Positions 23,904 through 28,496 of a DNA stretch of 28,496 nucleotides are shown piece after piece. Under the pieces are notes generated by a model. It saw only the letters and a list, made by a program, of their open reading frames with translations, had not been told where the DNA came from and searched no databases. The DNA is from an uncultured Collinsella sp. GTDB lineage: Bacteria; Actinomycetota; Coriobacteriia; Coriobacteriales; Coriobacteriaceae. Both the position numbers and the translations under genes were made by a program. Every line of letters starts with the position of its first letter. Within the stretch, counting starts at the first letter, position 1. The stretch covers positions 1-28,496 of the forward strand of contig CAUBMI010000023.1 of NCBI GenBank assembly GCA_958436995.1, given 5' to 3'.

Positions 23904-24912
23904 CTACCGCCCCTGCGCGGCAGGCGCGGCCCAGTAGTCCATGTAGGGCGGCTCCACGTTGAACATATCACGGATGCGGCTCCTGCAGGTGCCGTGCGCG
24001 AGCTGCCGCGCGACCGTGCGCTCGGCGGCGCCGGAATCGGTCGCCATGAAGGTCCGGCACCACCTGAAGCAGGCGAGGTAGGCATCGAGGTGCTTCGTCG
24101 ACACGCCCCTAAACGGCTCCATGAAGGCGCCGAGGAGCGAATGGACGGCGTTGACCCGGTTGATGGTCCCCCCGGAGCGGTCCTTGGAATCGTGGGCCGC
24201 GTGCGCGGCGACCTCGAGCTCGGCGAGGACGCCGACGTAGGCGGCCGCCCTGTCGGTCGCGACGACCGAGCCGGCCGCGATGCGGCCCCTCAGCGCGTCC
24301 ATGGCGCGCCCCCTCGAAAGGGCGCCCCGCCCCGTGACCTCGAGGAACGTCTCGTTCGGGTCGTTCACGCCGGTCATGACGCAGATCAGCTCGCGCGACA
24401 GCCCGCGCCTGTGCACCTGCTTGCCGCGGTGCCGGGAGGGGCGCGGCATCGTGAACGACCCCCTCGCGTGGTTGCCCTTGAACGACTCGGGGAAGTAGGT
24501 CTCGTCGAGCTCGCAGCCGCAGCCCCGCCCGGCCCTGAACGAGGGGGAGTAGGCCGAGAGGCACTCGATCAGCCTGTGGCGCATGGTGTAGGCGGTCTTG
24601 AGGCAGACGCGGCAGCGCCTCGCGCACTCGCGCAGGGGCAGCATGAGCTCGAAGCACTCGGCGTAGGCCATCCAGGTCTCCTTCGGGAGCCTGCTCGCCC
24701 CCAGGATGCGCCCGCTACCCATGCCGAAGGTCCTGCCGCAGCCCCGGCAGAGGTAGCGCTGCTCGCCGTTCCCGGCCTTCCCCTTCTTCACGACCGCGGC
24801 GGACCTGCAGCGCGGGCAGTATTCGACTTCGTAGGCGGAGCCGGCGGCGTTCGGTCCTGCTGAGGCTCGCGATGTCCCTCTTGAAGGTGATTACCAGGTC
24901 CTCGGCGTTCAT
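23904..24912 (-). pseudogene. IS1595 (ISXO2-like) transposase, frameshifted near the N-terminus
   Basis: The intact frame covers 23904-24791 or slightly more (295 residues from GTG). It has zinc-ribbon cysteines YLCRGCGRTF preceded in frame by EYCPRC, then DDE-type residues in CELDETYFPES and VVATDRAAAYVG, and the ISXO2 signature VNAVHSLLGAFMEPFRGVSTKHLDAYLACFRW. The expected N-terminus (MNAEDLVITFKRDIASLSRTERR, from the ATG at 24912) is one frame away. The switch occurs around 24838-24855. Either the gene is inactivated or a shorter GTG-initiated protein, lacking half of the zinc ribbon, is made. It lies just inside the upstream TIR. Confidence 0.8.
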
Positions 24913-24970
24913 GATGTCCCCATCGTCGCGGTCTACGGGGCTAACGATATGGCACCGTGATGACATATGT

Positions 24971-24995
24971 ATGCCAATCTTGGTCTAACAGAGCC
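24971..24995 (-). repeat. IS1595-type terminal inverted repeat (transposase-proximal end)
   Basis: On the minus strand it reads GGCTCTGTTAGACCAAGATT then GGCAT. Partner of 23511-23535. Confidence 0.8.
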
Positions 24996-25010
24996 TAGCG
25001 AAAGCGCGTG

Positions 25011-25460
25011 TCAGGAGTTTTCCTTTAGGCATTTTGCGGCTATTGGGACGAGGTCGAACATCGTGTGAACGACATCGCCCGTGTTTGCAACGGTCGCTGT
25101 GAACTTGCCGTTCCCAAAATCCATCAAATGGTAGAGGCTGATGGTTAAGTCCTTTTGCGTGGCAATTCTTAGAATCCAGTAAGCGCAATTGTCGCTACAG
25201 GTTGTGGCGTTGTATATGTTCTGAGGCATGAAGTACATGAGCAGCAGCGTCTTAGTTCCGCCCGATAGCCTTTCCGGTGGGATAATGCCAAGGATCTTGG
25301 TGTTTATTGCGCCGGGTCCAACCACGCCGCCCTTATCAATGGATTTAATAATTCTCTGCGCAAAAGCATCTTGAAACCATTCGGGCGAATAGATGTTATC
25401 GAAGTAAACCGACGTATTATAGATAACGTTTTCCATATCACCATAGTGAATTGTTAGCAC
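25011..25460 (-). CDS. DUF4869-like protein
   Basis: The product has 149 residues from the GTG at 25460, preceded by AAGGGA five bases upstream. It opens with LTIHYGDMENVIYNTSVYFDN, followed by GPGAINTKILGIIPPERLSGG, KTLLLMYFMP, CSDNCAYWILRIA and LTISLYHLMDFG. This matches my memory of the DUF4869 family, found in accessory DNA of gut Firmicutes and Actinobacteria and of unknown function. There is no signal peptide and no membrane segment. It sits alone, 15 bp from the IS1595 end, with lower GC than the core genes. Its usual neighbour, if any, may have been lost through the insertion. Confidence 0.7.
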   Translation of the reverse strand: MLTIHYGDMENVIYNTSVYFDNIYSPEWFQDAFAQRIIKSIDKGGVVGPGAINTKILGIIPPERLSGGTKTLLLMYFMPQNIYNATTCSDNCAYWILRIATQKDLTISLYHLMDFGNGKFTATVANTGDVVHTMFDLVPIAAKCLKENS

Positions 25461-25608
25461 GTTGGTCCCTTCGACTTACTGGTTAAGCATTTGGTGAGAT
25501 TGATTGTATCGCAGCGTATGAGACGGACGATATTTGCTGGTAACGCATTTGATTGATAACTATTGATAAACAAGTCTTGTATTCAGTGCCTGTTTGGTTT
25601 GTCCGTGC

Positions 25609-25639
25609 TTGAACCCAAGTTGCTTTGAAGGTCTATATT
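25609..25639 (+). promoter_or_regulatory. Candidate promoter of the structured RNA
   Basis: TTGAAC (25609-25614) and TATATT (25634-25639), 19 bp apart, followed by the structured stretch from about 25646. The preceding 25461-25608 is AT-rich and shows no gene. It may also hold the promoter of the divergent DUF4869-like gene. Confidence 0.35.
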
Positions 25640-25645
25640 TTAGAA

Positions 25646-25885
25646 AATAGTCCACGAGCTAAGCTTCGTGTGGCGGCACGTAAAAGCTGTACTGTGCTTG
25701 GGCAGGTTAAAGTCCAAGACGATTAGATATTCGAGAGGATATCGAGCCCGCACCGGGGAGATAAGGTGAGTCCGCGCCGAGGACTATAATTCCGGCGACA
25801 ACTAGGTTTCCGTGAGGATGCCGCGGCTGACAGCCAGCAGAAAACCGCCTCTTTGATTATCAGCCGGGGTTATCTCGGCTTTTTT
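25646..25885 (+). ncRNA. Candidate structured RNA or attenuator leader
   Basis: About 240 nt without a gene but rich in pairings. There are hairpins at 25653-25670 (CACGAGC with GCTTCGTG, bulged), 25697-25718 (CTTGGGC with GTCCAAG), 25726-25743, 25751-25768 and 25775-25797 (CGCCG with CGGCG), and a GTGA tetraloop at 25809-25818. At the 3' end, TCAGCCG (25860-25866) can pair either with CGGCTGA (25824-25830) or, in part, with CGGCT (25876-25880) to form a terminator. These mutually exclusive pairings are the hallmark of attenuators and riboswitches. It fits no riboswitch class that I know. Downstream is only a short, doubtful frame, so it could equally be a stand-alone RNA. Confidence 0.45.
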
Positions 25886-26095
25886 GATTGGGACGGTTGT
25901 TATATTGCTGAATCTTTAGGGGATGAAGACTGTCTTTCAAAGGCTCACGATGTGCATCTGGTCACTCATATCTTTTCGAGACAGAACGATAAGAAGCTAT
26001 ATGATTCTCTCTTGTTTAAAGATGGTGAGTTCGATGATTCCCAGATTCCAAGAACTATTAGGTCTCTCCTAGATCCCTCTCTTCTTGCTCATTAG
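25853..26095 (+). CDS. Short hypothetical frame, possibly a gene fragment
   Basis: 80 residues from a TTG with no ribosome binding site. Its first codons run through the terminator above. The amino-acid make-up (FFDWDGCYIAESLGDEDCLS, then HDVHLVTHIFSRQNDKKLYD) looks protein-like, but I recognise no family. It is probably the C-terminal remnant of a lost gene, or a chance frame. The region after it (26096-26213) holds nothing I can support. Confidence 0.25.
   Translation: MIISRGYLGFFDWDGCYIAESLGDEDCLSKAHDVHLVTHIFSRQNDKKLYDSLLFKDGEFDDSQIPRTIRSLLDPSLLAH
25862..25885 (+). terminator. Rho-independent terminator with competing antiterminator
   Basis: AGCCGGG (25862-25868) pairs with CTCGGCT (25874-25880, one G-U), loop GTTAT, then five T after the stem's own T (25880-25885). 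Its left arm is also complementary to 25824-25830. Confidence 0.65.
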
Positions 26096-26213
26096 AAGAT
26101 TCAAAGACGCGCGCGAGCGTTGCTTGCTGGTGTTTGATTCATGAAGACCACGCTCTACTTTTCTTGAATGCGTAAGCCAGGTTACTCTGTCGATGAAGCC
26201 CCAGACGCCTCTG

Positions 26214-26463
26214 ATGCAAGCGAAACATTGGGGCATTTTGCTGTATTTCGCGGCTGTGTACACGCTTTCGTCGTCCGCCGCGTACTTAAACGAATTGCGT
26301 GTTTCAGTGGATTTTCGTGTCACTGGCGCTTGCGCTGTTTGGGGCGCCGCTAATTGCTTCAAAAACTAGAGCTAACACTGTGTTCATGGAAGGACGAAAA
26401 GACAAAAGTTTGCTGAGACGTAACCTGCTTTTCATAAGAGGATGTTTCCATCTGCCTTTATAA
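26214..26463 (+). pseudogene. Decayed membrane-protein fragment
   Basis: From the ATG at 26214 the frame reads MQAKHWGILLYFAAVYTLSS and on to YLNELRV. One frame over it continues FQWIFVSLALALFGAPLIAS then KTRANTVF to a stop at 26463. Together these would form two hydrophobic helices joined by a frameshift near 26300. The parent family is not recognised. Confidence 0.35.
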
Positions 26464-26507
26464 CAATTCCCGTGCTTCGAATAACTGGACTTCCGATGCA
26501 CAGGAGA

Positions 26508-26535
26508 TTGTAAGATAATCTTCTCTTAGTAACAT
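26508..26535 (+). promoter_or_regulatory. Weak candidate promoter of the amidase gene
   Basis: TTGTAA (26508-26513), 16 bp, TAACAT (26530-26535), ending 22 bp before the ATG. Both hexamers deviate from consensus. Confidence 0.25.
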
Positions 26536-26557
26536 TATTTGTGACGGGGGATCCGAT

Positions 26558-28496
26558 ATGAAAAAGGCATTGCGTGCCTCAACAGCTTTTTCTCTTGCTG
26601 GTCTTTTGACCATTTCATCCTTGATGGGTCCTGTGGCTGCTGCCTACGCTGCGAGCAATGTCCCGTCTGCGGACGCTGCCGTGGACGCTGCTACTGCAGA
26701 CGATGGTGGCGCGGCCTCGCGTGATGCGGGTTCTGTCGATGTCGACGCTGCTGATGATTCATCGCCGGCAACGAACGTTGACGAATCGGCTGATGAGGAT
26801 TTTGGCGTTGATGTATATGAGAACCATCAGCAGGCTGAACCGGTCGATTCCTCTTTCCAATATGTATATCTTGCCTACCCGAGCCTTCCCAGCGGGACTG
26901 ATCAAGTTGTCGCCTTTGCTACTCCCGATGACGGCGACATCCTTGCTTCCGCAACGCTTAACTATGTAAGTGCCAATGGAGTACAGGGAACCACGGTTGC
27001 ATCTGAATCCGCTGGTAATTCGGCTGCTTTTGTATTCGGCTCGACGTTGAAATCCAATACTTACTTTCTGACTTCGATAACCTATGTTTTGCAGGGTGAT
27101 GGCACTGAACATGTAGTGGATCTCTCTGACAGGGATTATTCGTTTACGATTATCGATAGCTCCATGAATTCTGAGAGCACTTCTGTTTACTATGCGGACG
27201 GCGATGGCAATGCCGTTGAAGCCCAGTCGATTCAGCAGGCATTGGAATGCGCCGATTCGCCCGATGGCATTTCCACCTATGCTGAGCGCTCCGCGCGTAA
27301 TGTGGGGGTTATTGCACTTGACGCGGGACATGGCGGGGTGGATTCTGGCGCTCAGGGTAATGGCAAGAGTGAAGCCGACCTTACCTGGAAGATCATGACA
27401 GCCTGCAAAAATAAACTTGAAGCTTACGGCTTTAAGATTGTTCTTGCGCGCGAGCAGTCTGGCTACTATCCCAGCAATGATTATCTTTATCGCGTACAGC
27501 GCTGCATTGATCAGGGCGCGCAGGCCTTTGTTAGCTTTCACATCAACTCTGGGTCTTCTGGAGCTCACGGCGCAGAAGTTTATGCTCCTACCGCAAATGG
27601 CACCGACTACACGCAGGTCTCTGTTGAGCTTGCCAACAAGGTCATGAACAACCTTGCTGCTATGGGACTAACATACCGCGGCGTATTTCAAATGGAGGTA
27701 GGCGACGAGTTCGCCGTTATCCGCTGCGCTCGCGAGCAGGGAATTCCAGGTATTCTTATCGAGCATGGTTTCATTTCGAATTACGGTGATGTGGCCAACT
27801 ATTTCTCGGACGATGGTTGCCGTCGTCTGGGAGAGGCTGACGCTGCTGCTATCATCGCGCAGTTTCCGCATCCCTACTCCGTCAATGGAATTTCCTTCTC
27901 GGAAGAACTGGGACATGCGGGGTCAACGGTAAAAATCGGTGTAAATGTTAGCGGCAAGACTGATGGCCTTAGATATAAGTTTGTTTGGCATAGGGCTGGG
28001 TCTGATTGGAGTGATTCCAATTGGGGTGTAATCGGTCAAGACTTAACTTCGCCGTCGATTTCTTGGACCCTGCCCCAGGCTGGTGAATATGAGATCTATG
28101 CTGATGTCATTGACTCCAATGGGTATGTGACTAGCACTTCTAAATACAAAGTTGTTAATTGGTCTCTTGAGTCGCTCGAAGTCTCGGGCGACGCCCGCTG
28201 CGGCAAGCCGGTCAAGCTGCAGGCCAAGGTGTCCGGCGACGCCTCCGGCCTCAAGTACAAGTTCGTCTGGGAGAAGGGCGGCTGGGCCAAGTGGGGCGTC
28301 GCCCAGCAGCCCTCCGCTTCCTCCTCCTGCGAGTGGACCCCGACCGAGCCGGGCGAGTACACCGTCTACCTCGACGTGATCGACGGCTCCGCCGAGAGGC
28401 ACCTGACCCGCAAGGTCACGGTCGGCGAGCGCTACTCCGTCGAGTCGCTCGAAGTCTCGGGCGACGCCCGCTGCGGCAAGCCGGTCAAGCTGCAGG
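26558..28496 (+). CDS. Exported N-acetylmuramoyl-L-alanine amidase with C-terminal repeats, 3' end beyond window
   Basis: 646 residues are visible. The ATG is preceded by GGGGGA. A signal peptide (about 1-31, ending in AYA-A) precedes a low-complexity Asp/Ala linker and a beta-rich domain (about 95-240). The Amidase_3 catalytic domain (about 250-445) has zinc ligands H258 (DAGHGG), E272 (KSEADLTWK) and H328 (FVSFHINS) and catalytic E402 (LIEHGF). It cleaves the amide bond between N-acetylmuramic acid and L-Ala in peptidoglycan, outside the cell. About 90-residue beta-sandwich-like repeats follow (GLxYKFVW, WGV, GEYxxYxDVID). The first is diverged. The next are nearly identical at DNA level and much richer in GC. 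They probably bind cell wall or glycans. The repeats continue past the edge. Confidence 0.9.
   Translation, partial: MKKALRASTAFSLAGLLTISSLMGPVAAAYAASNVPSADAAVDAATADDGGAASRDAGSVDVDAADDSSPATNVDESADEDFGVDVYENHQQAEPVDSSFQYVYLAYPSLPSGTDQVVAFATPDDGDILASATLNYVSANGVQGTTVASESAGNSAAFVFGSTLKSNTYFLTSITYVLQGDGTEHVVDLSDRDYSFTIIDSSMNSESTSVYYADGDGNAVEAQSIQQALECADSPDGISTYAERSARNVGVIALDAGHGGVDSGAQGNGKSEADLTWKIMTACKNKLEAYGFKIVLAREQSGYYPSNDYLYRVQRCIDQGAQAFVSFHINSGSSGAHGAEVYAPTANGTDYTQVSVELANKVMNNLAAMGLTYRGVFQMEVGDEFAVIRCAREQGIPGILIEHGFISNYGDVANYFSDDGCRRLGEADAAAIIAQFPHPYSVNGISFSEELGHAGSTVKIGVNVSGKTDGLRYKFVWHRAGSDWSDSNWGVIGQDLTSPSISWTLPQAGEYEIYADVIDSNGYVTSTSKYKVVNWSLESLEVSGDARCGKPVKLQAKVSGDASGLKYKFVWEKGGWAKWGVAQQPSASSSCEWTPTEPGEYTVYLDVIDGSAERHLTRKVTVGERYSVESLEVSGDARCGKPVKLQ
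28169..28496 (+). repeat. 273-bp tandem repeat within the amidase gene
   Basis: The 55 bases at 28169-28223 recur without change at 28442-28496, giving a period of 273 bp (91 codons). One full unit and the start of a second are visible. The preceding protein repeat (about 27,875-28,165) is related only in amino acids. Confidence 0.85.

Larger units (their letters stand above)
23511..24995 (-). mobile_element. IS1595-type insertion sequence with passenger antitoxin gene
   Basis: It is 1485 bp, bounded by 25-bp terminal inverted repeats (23511-23535 and 24971-24995) that match at 23 of 25 positions, starting GGCTCTGTTAGACCA. It carries a DDE transposase and a RelB/DinJ-like gene on the minus strand, then a terminator. 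The flanking 8-mers (attgattt left, tagcgaaa right) are not duplicated, so the expected 8-bp target repeat is missing or decayed. Confidence 0.8.

Noticed and set aside
23503..25003. Target-site duplication of the IS1595-type element
   Set aside because: The 8 bases flanking each TIR differ, so no duplication can be claimed.
25740..25860. Cobalamin-riboswitch or M-box resemblance (AGCCAGCAGAAAACCGCC near 25832; AGGTGAGTCC near 25764)
   Set aside because: The short matches resemble the B12 box and the M-box start, but the remaining conserved core elements of both classes could not be aligned and no matching transporter or biosynthesis gene follows.
25646..25885. Retron msr-msd RNA
   Set aside because: No reverse transcriptase gene is present in the window and no clear a1/a2 inverted repeat at the ends.
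26069..26362. 97-codon minus-strand frame
   Set aside because: No ribosome binding site or recognisable motif, and it overlaps the better-supported membrane-protein remnant on the plus strand.
1..28496. CRISPR arrays, tRNA or rRNA genes
   Set aside because: I looked for regularly spaced direct repeats, T-loop/anticodon patterns and rRNA signatures and saw none. The CGATA repeats are too short and irregular for CRISPR.

Overview
The window looks like a chromosomal segment of a high-GC, anaerobic Coriobacteriia-type actinobacterium, most like Collinsella. This is inferred from several things together: a SUF iron-sulfur operon of the sufC-B-D-S-U type next to an Rrf2 regulator, strong AGGAGG-type ribosome binding sites with frequent GTG/TTG starts, an LPXTG-like surface protein, and the overall codon use. 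No database search was possible, so the genus is a best guess.

Bases 1-7,200 hold the 3' part of a REP-associated (RAYT) transposase gene, then the complete sufCBDSU operon on the minus strand. A divergent Rrf2/IscR-like regulator follows, and only 8 bp after it a MNT nucleotidyltransferase / HEPN toxin-antitoxin pair. Three copies of a 31-bp palindrome, TGGGACAAA-N13-TTTGTCCCA, bracket the suf operon. One forms the 3' end of sufU and two lie upstream of the regulator. They are plausible REP targets of the neighbouring RAYT, or operators.

Bases 7,300-11,160 carry a secreted, sortase-anchored protein with a lysozyme-like head, a strong terminator, and an AAA-ATPase-like protein whose C-terminal PD-(D/E)XK nuclease site looks degenerate. 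Bases 11,170-20,510 are a surface-glycan cluster. On the minus strand are a membrane acyltransferase and a GlfT-like glycosyltransferase. On the plus strand are five GT2 genes in tight succession, including two close paralogues and an 828-residue enzyme with two GT2 domains. These genes probably build and decorate an extracellular or cell-wall polysaccharide. No flippase, polymerase or ABC exporter is in view.

Bases 20,510-26,550 are an accessory region. It holds an AAA ATPase gene preceded by an array of eight same-strand CGATA repeats, a truncated acyltransferase and the end of an IS21-type element. Next come a small AT-rich orphan gene and a complete IS1595-type element (TIRs at 23511 and 24995) that carries a RelB/DinJ-like antitoxin gene as passenger, then a DUF4869-like gene. 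After these is a candidate structured RNA of about 240 nt with alternative antiterminator/terminator pairings, followed by decayed coding fragments.

From 26,558 to the right edge runs an exported N-acetylmuramoyl-L-alanine amidase with zinc-site residues in place. It is followed by repeat domains that become exact 273-bp DNA repeats of much higher GC, and the gene runs off the window.
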